DNA of 64,000 nucleotides from Parabacteroides chongii. Lineage in GTDB: Bacteria; Bacteroidota; Bacteroidia; Bacteroidales; Tannerellaceae. Positions within the stretch are counted from its first letter, which is position 1; each line of letters begins with the position of its first letter. A model generated the notes under the pieces. That model ran no database searches. It was not told the DNA's origin and was given only the letters and a program-made list of their open reading frames with translations. The translations under genes were made by a program, and so were the position numbers. The DNA is taken from the NCBI RefSeq assembly GCF_029581355.1, contig NZ_CP120849.1:4434501-4498500 (forward strand). Reading direction: 5' to 3'. Of the stretch, positions 26,874 to 35,223 are shown in pieces.

Positions 26874-28094
26874 ATGAATAAGATAAAAATACAAACCATT
26901 CTATATTTGTTGTTTGGTATATGCTTCTGCAGTTGTGAAAAAGATGGATTGCAGGAAAGTACAAAATCGTCATATATCCTGCTGAGTATGCCGGAATCAA
27001 TTGATGTAAACACCAAAGGAGATATTTCTGTTCCTAAGTTGGGTGATATAACGATCAGTAATGTTTGGATCATTCAATTTAATGCACAAACATCTAAGTG
27101 CGTCAAGGCTCTTTATGCTCCTCAGAGTAAGATAACGCCCTCAGAAAATGAGAATGAAAAAGGTGTGATTGTTAATTTAAAGACGGGAGAAAGTGATAAT
27201 TCTGATTTAACAAAATTTTCAAACGTGGAGAGCCGCTTTTATGTGATAGCAAACGGAGGTATAAAATTATTAACTGAAACATCATCGGATGCTAATAATA
27301 TGTATATACTCGAAGGAGATGAATTAGATCAGTTAACAGAAATTATATTAAAAGCAAAAACTATACAGGTCGGAACAGATATTGAAAAACCATTTACTAC
27401 TGAATCATTATCATTACTGACTTCCGGTCCGGTAATCTATACGCCGAAAGAAGATGGAATAATAAAAGTCAGGACTCAAATGTTCCGGGCCTTTGCAAGA
27501 ATTAAACTGGAAATTTCTTTTGCCGGCGAAGGTCAGTTTAACTTGTTAAACTCCAAAATTTATAATCTTCCTAAACAGATGGCGATGTATCGGGCCGGTG
27601 GCTTAAGCTCGGTAACTTATCCCGAAGCGACAGTAGGGAACAACACGGATGTTCAGAAATATAATATTGCCCCTGGCCCTTTTGATTTAAATATCAGTGA
27701 TTTGAATACAGGGACACAAATAACGACTAAAACTTTTTATATGGCTGAAAACCTTCGTGGTGTAGGGAAGTCCACAACACAACAGGGAAAGAATAAGAAA
27801 GAGAATGGCCCTGCCAGTGAAGCTGCAGACCCTTTGATCGGATGTACTTATATAGAGTTGGAAGGAACCTATAAGTACAGTACCACGCACACCGACGGCG
27901 TAAAAGTAAAATATACTTTCTACCTGGGCGGTAACTTTACAAACGATTATAACATAGCACGTGACTATTCTTATGAGCTGACATTCAATATAGCCGGTCC
28001 TAACAGTGCCGATGTGCGGGTACAGATTACGGATGGGAATGTGGCTGTTTTTGATGAAGTGCACGTAGTAGATAATATTGAAGTAAATTTTTAA
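26874..28094 (+). CDS. DUF4906-like fimbrillin/tip-type lipoprotein (operon gene 11)
   Basis: 406 aa, Cys21 after FCFCSC. AT-rich compared with neighbours. Diagnostic DUF4906-type pattern: RTQMFRAFARIKLEI, FYMAENLRG (~288), TYIELEGTYK, VKYTFYLGGNFTNDYNIARD and a final beta strand. The same pattern (VPANVRG ... NYRIYLGGKDYSDYNL) occurs in the N-terminal halves of the three cassette lipoproteins, tying the two loci together. Last lipoprotein of the operon, 3 bp before the HU gene. Confidence 0.7.
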   Translation: MNKIKIQTILYLLFGICFCSCEKDGLQESTKSSYILLSMPESIDVNTKGDISVPKLGDITISNVWIIQFNAQTSKCVKALYAPQSKITPSENENEKGVIVNLKTGESDNSDLTKFSNVESRFYVIANGGIKLLTETSSDANNMYILEGDELDQLTEIILKAKTIQVGTDIEKPFTTESLSLLTSGPVIYTPKEDGIIKVRTQMFRAFARIKLEISFAGEGQFNLLNSKIYNLPKQMAMYRAGGLSSVTYPEATVGNNTDVQKYNIAPGPFDLNISDLNTGTQITTKTFYMAENLRGVGKSTTQQGKNKKENGPASEAADPLIGCTYIELEGTYKYSTTHTDGVKVKYTFYLGGNFTNDYNIARDYSYELTFNIAGPNSADVRVQITDGNVAVFDEVHVVDNIEVNF

Positions 28095-28097
28095 AGT

Positions 28098-28382
28098 ATG
28101 AATAAAACGGAGTTTACGAAAAAGCTGGCTTCCCGCTTATCAGTTTCTGTTAAGGAAGCCCAACAGTTCATGAATGTTTATCAGGAGATGTTAGGAGAAG
28201 TTATTTTGGACGAGGGCAATATGGTTTGCCAGGGATTCGGAACGTTCTCTTTATGGCAGCAAACGGAAAGGATGGGACGAAATCCCAAAACAGGCACGGA
28301 GGTCCTTATCTCCGCCCGTAACAGCATCAAATTCAAACCGGGTAAAGAGTTGCTGGATTTCTTGAACCGAGAGAAAAAATAA
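28098..28382 (+). CDS. HU family DNA-binding protein
   Basis: 94 aa. HU/IHF fold: MNKTEFTKKLASRLSVS helix-turn-helix base, GFGTFSLWQQTERMGRNP beta arm with the conserved RxGRNPKTG motif, then PGKELLDFL. It is the last gene of the fimbrillin operon (3-bp gap), an unusual place for a housekeeping HU. May assist regulation or site-specific recombination at the locus (inferred). Confidence 0.92.
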   Translation: MNKTEFTKKLASRLSVSVKEAQQFMNVYQEMLGEVILDEGNMVCQGFGTFSLWQQTERMGRNPKTGTEVLISARNSIKFKPGKELLDFLNREKK

Positions 28383-28410
28383 TGTACCAATTTACCAATA
28401 TGCCAATTTA
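28383..28410. repeat. 8-bp-period AT-rich repeat
   Basis: Successive 8-mers of the form NNNNCCAAT (GTACCAAT, TTACCAAT, ATGCCAAT) directly after the HU stop. A related run in the opposite sense lies at 28914-28950, and another at 14862-14905. Confidence 0.45.
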
Positions 28411-28441
28411 GAAAATATTGAACCTACTTTTGGCTTGATCC

Positions 28442-28857
28442 AAAAGTAGTCAAAAGATCAAGGCTGAACCGGCTTCACTGCTCCGGTGAAAGACTACGCT
28501 GAAAAATCCGAAACTCGCTGCGCTCAGACAGCGGATTTTTTAACCGCTTCGTCTTTCCCCTCCGCGGACGTTCACCCGCTTAGGCCTTTCATAGGAAGCA
28601 GAGCTTCCTTTAAAGATTGCCGATACCGACACCTAATATAATATAACAGGTGCTTTCAGTTTTAACAAGCTGTATCGGCCATCCCAGGAGAACGCTTTGC
28701 GTTCTATGAAAGGCCTCAGCTGGCGAGCGTAAAGCGCAGCAGCCGTAGAGAGCGCCCGGAGCATCCGCTGTTTGAGCGTAGCGAGTTTCGGAGGCGACAG
28801 CGAACGCAGGATGCGGAGTAGCGAGGCAGGTGCAGCCTTGAACTTTTGGTTACTTTT
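28442..28857. repeat. ~416-bp long imperfect palindrome
   Basis: Outer arms 28442-28466 and 28833-28857 are inverted repeats with two mismatches. Inside, CCGAAACTCGCTGCGCTCA (about 28510-28528) pairs with a copy near 28767-28785. AGGCCTTTCATAG (28582-28594) pairs with CTATGAAAGGCCT (28704-28716), GCCGATAC with GTATCGGC, and CACCT/AGGTG closes the centre. No credible ORF. Possibly a terminator-like or non-autonomous repetitive element. Confidence 0.6.
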
Positions 28858-28884
28858 CTTTCAAGAGAAAAGTAATATTCAATT

Positions 28885-28956
28885 TTGATAAATACTGAAC
28901 TTATTGCTATCTCCATTGGCACATTGGCAAATTAGCATATTAGCACATTATTCTTT
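28885..28956. repeat. Direct repeat of the sequence at 14827-14908
   Basis: GATAAATACTGAACTTAT followed by TGCTATCTCCATTG and 8-bp-period (T/C)NNCATTNGC units. Matches 14830-14905 in order and orientation, so related sequences flank the fimbrillin operon. It lies directly after the recombinase stop codon. Confidence 0.45.
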
Positions 28957-30090
28957 TTAAGTCGTCATAAACGGTAACAGTTTGGCTGTTAAAGAGGACA
29001 ATGCATTCCTCCATTTGCTGCCTAAAGAGGGTTTGACCTCTTTTTCTATTATAGAGGGAGAGACCGTTTTTGGTTCAACAGACTTTTCCTCATGCTTCTC
29101 TTCGCTATATTTCTCCTGTTTGCTTTTCCCTGATTTCGGACGGACCAGGTTATCCAGCATAACCTCGGATGCCTTGTCTATTTTCGATTTCGACAATTTT
29201 CCCAGGTAGATTTCCGTCGTCTGCAACGACATATGACCGAGTGACTGGCTGATCACACCTATCTCTGAACCGGCTTCCAGCATTAAAGAAGCCCAACTAT
29301 GACGCATCACATAAGTCGTGAGAGGATAAGGAAGTCTCAGTTCGTCCCCGATATCTTTCAGGTAACTATTCATGCGATGTAACGATGATTGGGCTGTCAG
29401 AGTACCTTTCCCTATTAATTTCTCATGCAGGAACGGGAATACCCAGCGGCACTCTTTTCTCTTGTACAACTGCATGATCTGGTGCATTTCCGGCGTGATC
29501 TTGACCTGAAGGATTGCCTGGGTCTTGCTACGGTTGTACTGGATATATCCGTTGTGCACATTATCCTGCTCCAATTTATAGGCATCGACAAAACACATGC
29601 CCCGCGCATAAAAAAGGAAGAGCGAGAGATGAAGCGCATCCATTTGTTCAGGTTTGCCGGTAAGATCGAGACGCGCCAGCTTTTTGATATCCCGTTGGGG
29701 AAGTGCCCGTTTCCGGGTAGACGGAACGGTGATATGAAGTCCCTCAAAAGGGTTACCTGCCGGATCATGATAATGCAAGTCCTTCTTTATGTTATTATAA
29801 ATCGCTTTCAGGTTACGCAGGTAGAAATCCTGGCTTCCCGGACTAAGCAGATTATTTCCCGATTTTTCGTCTTCCAGCAACCACATGACGAACTCCTGCA
29901 CCAGCCCGGCAGACAGGTCTGTTATGGTCAGTATCCTCGCTCTACGGCCCAGAAAAGTCGAAAATTTGTTCCATGTACTGCGGTAATTGGCAGCTGTCCG
30001 CTCCCTGTCCGCTTCTATTTTCCGTTCGATCAAACGCGCAACACAATCGCGTAACGACGGGTAATAAAATTGTTTTGCTTCTATATTCAT
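28957..30090 (-). CDS. Tyrosine recombinase / site-specific integrase (phage integrase family)
   Basis: 377 aa. N-terminal SAM-like core-binding region (~10-115), catalytic domain ~125-310. Visible catalytic residues: Arg163 (YARGMCFVDA), Lys189 (RSKTQ), Arg263 in TYVMRHSWA, His286 (LGHMSLQTTE) and nucleophile Tyr295. The first position of the HxxR box is Tyr260, as in other Bacteroidetes members. A lysine/glutamate-rich tail follows to residue 377. Such recombinases catalyse phase-variable inversions or element integration in Bacteroidales. It converges on the fimbrillin operon, whose HU gene is 574 bp away, making it a candidate invertase for this locus. Confidence 0.9.
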   Translation of the reverse strand: MNIEAKQFYYPSLRDCVARLIERKIEADRERTAANYRSTWNKFSTFLGRRARILTITDLSAGLVQEFVMWLLEDEKSGNNLLSPGSQDFYLRNLKAIYNNIKKDLHYHDPAGNPFEGLHITVPSTRKRALPQRDIKKLARLDLTGKPEQMDALHLSLFLFYARGMCFVDAYKLEQDNVHNGYIQYNRSKTQAILQVKITPEMHQIMQLYKRKECRWVFPFLHEKLIGKGTLTAQSSLHRMNSYLKDIGDELRLPYPLTTYVMRHSWASLMLEAGSEIGVISQSLGHMSLQTTEIYLGKLSKSKIDKASEVMLDNLVRPKSGKSKQEKYSEEKHEEKSVEPKTVSPSIIEKEVKPSLGSKWRNALSSLTAKLLPFMTT

Positions 30091-30211
30091 TTTAATTGTT
30101 TATTTAATAGGGTAAAAATGCAAGAAAAATCAACAAAAACATTTGATATATAGAAACAAAAAAAATGCAGGATAAGTTGATTTACATTGGAAACTAACTT
30201 TTTAAACAAAA

Positions 30212-30235
30212 AGCCCCGGATTTTCGTCCGGGGCT
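30212..30235 (-). terminator. Rho-independent terminator of the acyltransferase gene
   Basis: AGCCCCGGA and TCCGGGGCT around TTTTCG; the minus strand then has a T-run. Confidence 0.85.
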
Positions 30236-30259
30236 GAAGAATAAGGATTCGTATCCGAT

Positions 30260-31417
30260 TTACCCTACAATATATTTAGCTTTTTTACCGGCAACCCGGT
30301 AGATCAGATAAACAATTGCCCATGAAACAGCGAATGCCAATACCGCAGCACACGGAATTTGCAGACATAGCGGAATGCCGATCATACGCATTACGACTAC
30401 ACTCGGACCGGTAAAGAAAAAGTGCACCATATAGACTCCGAAACCACAAAGCGTGAGGTTTGCCAATGCTTTCTGTACAACCGGCGATTTTATATTCACC
30501 TTCTTAACCAGCATAAAGATCGGGGCAGTCATCATTACGACATTCAGCGAGTTGTAAGTAAAGAAAAGCTCCAGTTGTTCATCGCTGAACTCCGGCAATC
30601 CCGTCATATGCCGGAATCCAAAGAACGTAACGGCGTAGCCGATCACGAACATCGGGATACCGATCGCCAGTATCTTACCGACAGGCCACTCCAGTTTGCG
30701 CAGATAATGTCCCAGCATCAGATAACCGTTGAAACCGGCGAAATAATAGAGCATGCCGTATGAGTTCCAGGAACAGGTTCCCCACAGGTACGGTGATACG
30801 TATTCATAATAATAGGGAAGAAGCGTTGTTATTCCCCAGGCTGCCAGGAACCACAGCTTGGCTCTGTCGGAGGCTTTCTCCACCCAGGCGGAGAAGATCG
30901 GCAGATAGAGATACAGACCGATCAATAGGTAGATGTACCACATATGCACATCCAGCAGAGAAAAATTAAGAGGTATGTCAGCAATGTTTTTCAACGATAC
31001 ACTCAAAGATTGACGAGTGGCTTCTTCGCCGGAGAATGGGAAAAAGTCGAGTATCACATCCGGACTAAATCCTAACAGACCAGTGAACCAGGGGAAAAGA
31101 TTATACAGGACTGACCAGATCAGGAACGGCCATAATACACGGGGAATACGTTTTTTGTAAAAAACAGAGGCTTCTCCTTTTACCGGCAAAAGCAAGGCTC
31201 CGGTAATCATTACAAACAAGGGGACGCAGGGACGGAGAAAGGCCCCATAGGCGGCTCCCCAAAATTTTATTTCCCCGATATTGGCAGGAGCTTCCCCGGG
31301 GAAAAAGTTGAAAGGGTCGGCACAATGGCAACATACGACTGTAAACATCGCGACGAATCGCATTACATCCAGCCAGACAATATGGTTGCCGGCATTTGGA
31401 AGAGTTTTGTTTTCCAT
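30260..31417 (-). CDS. Acyltransferase family 3 membrane protein
   Basis: 385 aa from MENKTLPNAGNHIVWLDVMRFVAMF; longer in-frame starts would overlap the marC coding region and lack its signature opening. Family landmarks: RFVAMFTVVCCHCADPF, RPCVPLFVMITGALLLP, RIPRVLWPFLIWSVLY, HMWYIYLLIGLYLYLPIFSA. About ten membrane segments. Such enzymes O-acetylate or succinylate surface sugars; the substrate cannot be told. Followed by a strong terminator. Confidence 0.88.
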   Translation of the reverse strand: MENKTLPNAGNHIVWLDVMRFVAMFTVVCCHCADPFNFFPGEAPANIGEIKFWGAAYGAFLRPCVPLFVMITGALLLPVKGEASVFYKKRIPRVLWPFLIWSVLYNLFPWFTGLLGFSPDVILDFFPFSGEEATRQSLSVSLKNIADIPLNFSLLDVHMWYIYLLIGLYLYLPIFSAWVEKASDRAKLWFLAAWGITTLLPYYYEYVSPYLWGTCSWNSYGMLYYFAGFNGYLMLGHYLRKLEWPVGKILAIGIPMFVIGYAVTFFGFRHMTGLPEFSDEQLELFFTYNSLNVVMMTAPIFMLVKKVNIKSPVVQKALANLTLCGFGVYMVHFFFTGPSVVVMRMIGIPLCLQIPCAAVLAFAVSWAIVYLIYRVAGKKAKYIVG

Positions 31418-31458
31418 AAGATTAAAATATAAGTTTCTAATTATTTGTTTATTGGCTT

Positions 31459-32058
31459 TTATTGATTGTGCAGAGCCTCGATCAGCAAGGTGATATTGGC
31501 TGTGAACAACCTGACAGAGATCGCCAGCAGGATAATACCGAAGAATTTGCGAATGATGTAGATACCGCCTTTCCCCAGCAAATGTTCCACTTGTTTGGTC
31601 ATGCGGACAACAAAATAGACCCACAGCATATTCAGTATCAAGGCGACTACGATATTGATATTGGCATATTCGGCCCTGAGTGAAAGCAGTGTGGTGAATG
31701 ATCCCGCACCCGCCAGCAAAGGGAATACAAGGGGTACCAGCGTGGCTTCTTTGATCGGTCCGTTATTTTTGAATATCTCGATATCCAGTATCATTTCCAG
31801 TGATAACAGGAAGATGACAAAAGCGCCTGCCACGGCAAAGGATTCTATATCCACATGAAAAAGTTTCAGTAGAAAGTCTCCGGCATAGAAGAAACCGATC
31901 ATCAGGATAAAAGAAATGACCGTAGCTTTTAAAGCGTTCACTTCTTTACCTTTTTCCTTTAGATTTATAATGATAGGAATGGAACCGATGATGTCGATTA
32001 CAGCAAAAAGCACGATAAATGCACTGATCATTTGTTGAAAATTAAATTCTGAAAACAT
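31459..32058 (-). CDS. MarC family (UPF0056) integral membrane protein
   Basis: 199 aa, six hydrophobic segments, opening FNFQQMISAFIVLFAVIDIIGSIPIII typical of MarC. Function unknown; the historic link to antibiotic resistance was not upheld. 41 bp upstream of the acyltransferase on the same strand, so they may be co-transcribed. Confidence 0.88.
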   Translation of the reverse strand: MFSEFNFQQMISAFIVLFAVIDIIGSIPIIINLKEKGKEVNALKATVISFILMIGFFYAGDFLLKLFHVDIESFAVAGAFVIFLLSLEMILDIEIFKNNGPIKEATLVPLVFPLLAGAGSFTTLLSLRAEYANINIVVALILNMLWVYFVVRMTKQVEHLLGKGGIYIIRKFFGIILLAISVRLFTANITLLIEALHNQ

Positions 32059-32117
32059 ATACGGTCCTCCTTTTTTTAGTTTCTCCCGTGAAGATACTAT
32101 ATTTCAATGAGAAGACG

Positions 32118-32125
32118 TATCTTTG
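32118..32125 (+). promoter_or_regulatory. -7 box of the pantothenate kinase gene
   Basis: TATCTTTG, a full match to TAnnTTTG, 24 bp before the ATG at 32149. It lies inside the longer possible reading frame from 32107, which rules that start out. Confidence 0.6.
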
Positions 32126-32148
32126 AATCCGATATTAACAAAAAAGTT

Positions 32149-32991
32149 ATGGGTATAGTAATTGGTATAGACGTAGGAGGGAGCACGACGAAGATCGTCG
32201 GCATAGATGGTAAGGAAATCAAAAATCCGATGTTCGTCAGGGCAACCGATCCGGTGACATCTTTATTCGGTGCTTTCGGAAAATATTTGTATGATAACGA
32301 TATTCCTCTTTCTGCCATTGAGAAAGTGATGCTTACCGGCGTGGGAAGTGCATCTATCAACCAACCTTTGTATGGTTTGCCGACAGCTAAAACGGATGAA
32401 TTTCTGGCGAACGGGCTGGGAGCACAGTATATGACACAACTGGATAAGCTGATCGTTGTCAGTATGGGAACTGGTACTTCGTTCGTTAAAGTGGACGGAA
32501 CAAAAATAGAGCATATCGGCGGTATTGGGATCGGCGGCGGAACAGTATTGGGATTATCCCGGTTATTGCTGAAGACACAGGATTTCCATCAGGTGGTCGC
32601 CCTTGCTTTAAAAGGTGACATTACGACCATAAACCTGCAGATCAAAGATATTTGTAATATACCTTTACCAGGTTTGCCGCTGGACGCTACTGCCTCTACC
32701 TTTGGTAAAGCTGATGCAAATACTTCGCATGAAGATGTTGCTTTGGGTATTATTTATATGGTACTGCAATGTATCGGCCAGTCGGTGATCCTGGCTGCTT
32801 TAAACAGTGATATACGCGATTTCGTATTGATTGGGAATCTGACCAAACTGCCTCAGTGCAAGGATATATTTCCCCGTCTTGAAGATATGTACGGCGGCCG
32901 TTTCCACATACCTGATTATGCAGAATACCGGACGGCGATCGGGGCGGCACTGACCTATATAAATAAAAGAAATTATCTGCCTATCGGCTGA
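32149..32991 (+). CDS. coaW: Type II pantothenate kinase
   Basis: 280 aa. Phosphorylates pantothenate with ATP, the first step to coenzyme A. The actin-like ATPase fold is evident: phosphate-1 loop MGIVIGIDVGGSTTKIVGI, and the glycine-rich VSMGTGTSFVKV and HIGGIGIGGGTVLGLSRLL typical of PanK-II. Start set by the -7 box at 32118-32125. Divergent from marC with a 90-bp gap. Confidence 0.85.
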   Translation: MGIVIGIDVGGSTTKIVGIDGKEIKNPMFVRATDPVTSLFGAFGKYLYDNDIPLSAIEKVMLTGVGSASINQPLYGLPTAKTDEFLANGLGAQYMTQLDKLIVVSMGTGTSFVKVDGTKIEHIGGIGIGGGTVLGLSRLLLKTQDFHQVVALALKGDITTINLQIKDICNIPLPGLPLDATASTFGKADANTSHEDVALGIIYMVLQCIGQSVILAALNSDIRDFVLIGNLTKLPQCKDIFPRLEDMYGGRFHIPDYAEYRTAIGAALTYINKRNYLPIG

Positions 32992-32998
32992 ATAAAAA

Positions 32999-33032
32999 AG
33001 CTCCGGAAAGTTCAAAGTGACTTTCCGGAGCT
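32999..33032. terminator. Bidirectional terminator between coaW and the winged-helix gene
   Basis: AGCTCCGGAAAG pairs with CTTTCCGGAGCT, flanked by A-run and T-rich sequence on either side. Confidence 0.85.
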
Positions 33033-33038
33033 TCTGTT

Positions 33039-33263
33039 TTATCCGAAGTAAAGGCCCTGTATCACGCCATTACTTACATATATCTGCCCATTTTTACGCT
33101 GTATGTAGATTTTGTTTTCACGTGCCAGCCAGCCGATAGCCATTGTCGTATTTTCGTGGCTTTGGTCGATTCGTCTGCTCAGTTCTGGTATTGTCAATTC
33201 TCTTCCTTCATTCAGCACATGCCAGATTTTTCCGGCGTTTTCTCCGATCTTCTCTAGTTCCAT
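33039..33263 (-). CDS. Winged helix-turn-helix protein (DUF2582-like)
   Basis: 74 aa, whole protein is one winged helix: ENAGKIWHVLNEGRELTIPE, recognition helix around HENTTMAIGWLARENKI, wing YIQRKNGQIYVS. Common small Bacteroidetes protein with unknown target. Converges on coaW at a shared terminator. Confidence 0.85.
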   Translation of the reverse strand: MELEKIGENAGKIWHVLNEGRELTIPELSRRIDQSHENTTMAIGWLARENKIYIQRKNGQIYVSNGVIQGLYFG

Positions 33264-33450
33264 AATTATTATTTATTAGATGTAATACATGTCCTCTTTC
33301 TATATAAAAACAAAAGAGAACTCTTTCGGTTCATTTTTTCTTTGATTAATCATTTGCAAAGTACACGGATTTGAAAAGAATGGTCAATTCCTATTATTGG
33401 GTTTATATGTTCTGTTTTTGCGATTATTATTGTAGAAAAATCAAATATAC

Positions 33451-33458
33451 TATCTTTG
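33451..33458 (+). promoter_or_regulatory. -7 box of the AraC-family gene
   Basis: TATCTTTG, full TAnnTTTG match, 21 bp before the ATG at 33480. Confidence 0.6.
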
Positions 33459-33479
33459 AAAATCATTAATCGGTACAAT

Positions 33480-34325
33480 ATGGGAGCAAACATACAAATA
33501 TTTGACATTCCTACGGATTTTATTGCTGGTGACAATATCTCCGGAGATATGCTGAATCGTTACGTGCATTTCTCATGCAAAATGAAAGCTGCGCTCTTTG
33601 CTCTATGCGTTAAAGGCTCTGTAAAAGTCACTATCAACTTATCCGAACATAAAATAAAAGAATACGATTTCGTCACATTAACCCCTGATTGCTTTGTGCA
33701 GATCAATGAGGTATCGGCGGATGCCCGTTTCTTTTTTGCCTGCTTTTCACAGGAGTTTATGGATAACAATAATCTGATCTTAACGACTATCCGGTTACTT
33801 CCCATGCTGGCGGAAGAGCCTGTTATCTGTTTGTCGGAAGATATTTGCCAATTATATATGGATTTGTTCAAGCCTTTGATCCATGCTTATTCTTTTCCTT
33901 GTACGCTGGAAAATAAAGATATTATCAAATCCGTATTTACCATTTTCATACAGGGGACAGCCGAGTTATACAAGAACCACGGGAAATGGAAGAACCAGCT
34001 GCGCACACGAAGCAAAGAGATGTGCCGGGAGTTTATCAAACTAGTCATGTCGCATTATACAACACAGCGCAATGTCGCTTTTTATGCGGAGCAACTCGGG
34101 GTTACTGTTTCACACTTCTGTTCGACTATCAAGAAAGAAACAGGAAAAACGGCTTTGGGCATTATAACGGCGATCGTACTGATGGATATCAAGGCACAAC
34201 TCAAATCGACCGAACTTCCCATCAAGGAGATTGCTTTCTCGTTAGGATTCAACAATATGTCTTTCTTCAACCGGTATTTCAAGCGGCATACGGGCATGAC
34301 TCCCCAGGAGTATCGTAATAGTTAG
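33480..34325 (+). CDS. AraC family transcriptional regulator
   Basis: 281 aa. N-terminal ~170 residues form a cupin-like sensing region; the C-terminal ~100 hold two HTH motifs: VAFYAEQLGVTVSHFCSTIKK and IKEIAFSLGFNNMSFFNRYF followed by HTGMTPQEYR. Its stop abuts the stop of the convergent LytTR gene (34326), so transcripts overlap. Start from the ATG after the -7 box. Target unknown. Confidence 0.88.
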   Translation: MGANIQIFDIPTDFIAGDNISGDMLNRYVHFSCKMKAALFALCVKGSVKVTINLSEHKIKEYDFVTLTPDCFVQINEVSADARFFFACFSQEFMDNNNLILTTIRLLPMLAEEPVICLSEDICQLYMDLFKPLIHAYSFPCTLENKDIIKSVFTIFIQGTAELYKNHGKWKNQLRTRSKEMCREFIKLVMSHYTTQRNVAFYAEQLGVTVSHFCSTIKKETGKTALGIITAIVLMDIKAQLKSTELPIKEIAFSLGFNNMSFFNRYFKRHTGMTPQEYRNS

Positions 34326-35087
34326 TCATTGGGACTTTAGTAACCGGAGGAAATCATCTTTGTAACTGGTAGAAACTTCTATTTCCGTATTATCGTCCAG
34401 CACGACATAGCCACCGGAGCTTTTATGATAAGATTTGATGCAATGAAAATTGATAATATGCGATTTGTGTACACGGACAAACGGGAACGGGAGTATTTCA
34501 CTGAAGTATTTCAGGAAACGGCAAACCATCTTCTTACTTTTGTCTTTCAAATAGATATCGGTAAAGTTTCCGTTTCCCTGTAACCGGATAATATCTTCCA
34601 TCCGGATCACTTCAAAACCTTCGAGGGTAGGAAGTATGACCTGGCGTTTTTCCGGTTTAGGTTCATGCAGGTTTTCGACCAGGATCTTGTTCCGGTTGAA
34701 TATCTCTCTGTTTATGATATGTTGCTGCACCTTATTTACGGCGAGTATCAGTTCTTCGATGCTGACAGGTTTCAGCAGATAGTAGGCGGCACTTTGGTTG
34801 AGTGCGCGAAGTGAATATTCGGAAAAAGCTGTGACAAAGATTGTTTCGAAATACAAATCCCTGCAACCTTCCAGCACATCGAACGCGTTGCCGTAGGGCA
34901 TTTCAACATCAAGAAAAACCAATTGAGGTTCCAGCTCGTGGAGTAGAGGAACGGCTGATTTACAATCGTGGGCTTCACCGATCACTTCGACAGCCGGACA
35001 ATATTTTGCCAGGTAGTTCTTCAGTGCTTCACGGGCAGCCGATTCGTCTTCAACGATTACACTTCTTATTTTTTGCAGCATTTCCAT
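34326..35087 (-). CDS. LytTR family response regulator
   Basis: 253 aa. Receiver domain with acidic pair E13/D14 (IVEDES), phospho-acceptor Asp60 (LVFLDVEMP) and the conserved Lys in YLLKPVS. LytTR DNA-binding domain ~150-250 (IRLQGNGNFTDIYLKDKSKK, FVRVHKSHIIN). Likely partner of the LytS-type kinase at 39,192-40,889, with the GH31 gene lying between them. Confidence 0.92.
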   Translation of the reverse strand: MEMLQKIRSVIVEDESAAREALKNYLAKYCPAVEVIGEAHDCKSAVPLLHELEPQLVFLDVEMPYGNAFDVLEGCRDLYFETIFVTAFSEYSLRALNQSAAYYLLKPVSIEELILAVNKVQQHIINREIFNRNKILVENLHEPKPEKRQVILPTLEGFEVIRMEDIIRLQGNGNFTDIYLKDKSKKMVCRFLKYFSEILPFPFVRVHKSHIINFHCIKSYHKSSGGYVVLDDNTEIEVSTSYKDDFLRLLKSQ

Positions 35088-35162
35088 ATCAGCATTCTAT
35101 ATCGATCATTCAACAATTTAACTGATTTCACTCAGGCAAAGATAATATAATCAGTCATAAAA

Positions 35163-35201
35163 AATCCCTTGTCTCAGCACAAATGTCTGAGACAAGGGAT
35201 T
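35163..35201 (-). terminator. Terminator of the GH31 gene
   Basis: AATCCCTTGTCTCAG pairs with CTGAGACAAGGGATT around a 9-nt loop; minus-strand T-run follows. Confidence 0.85.
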
Positions 35202-35223
35202 GGGATGTTTTATCTAAAATCAT

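Noticed and set aside
28508..28830. Coding potential in the GC-rich stretch after HU
   Set aside because: Open frames here are created by the palindrome and have no start signals or recognisable protein features.
31418..31624. Longer N-terminus for the acyltransferase
   Set aside because: It would overlap the marC coding sequence and lacks hydrophobic or family-like residues.
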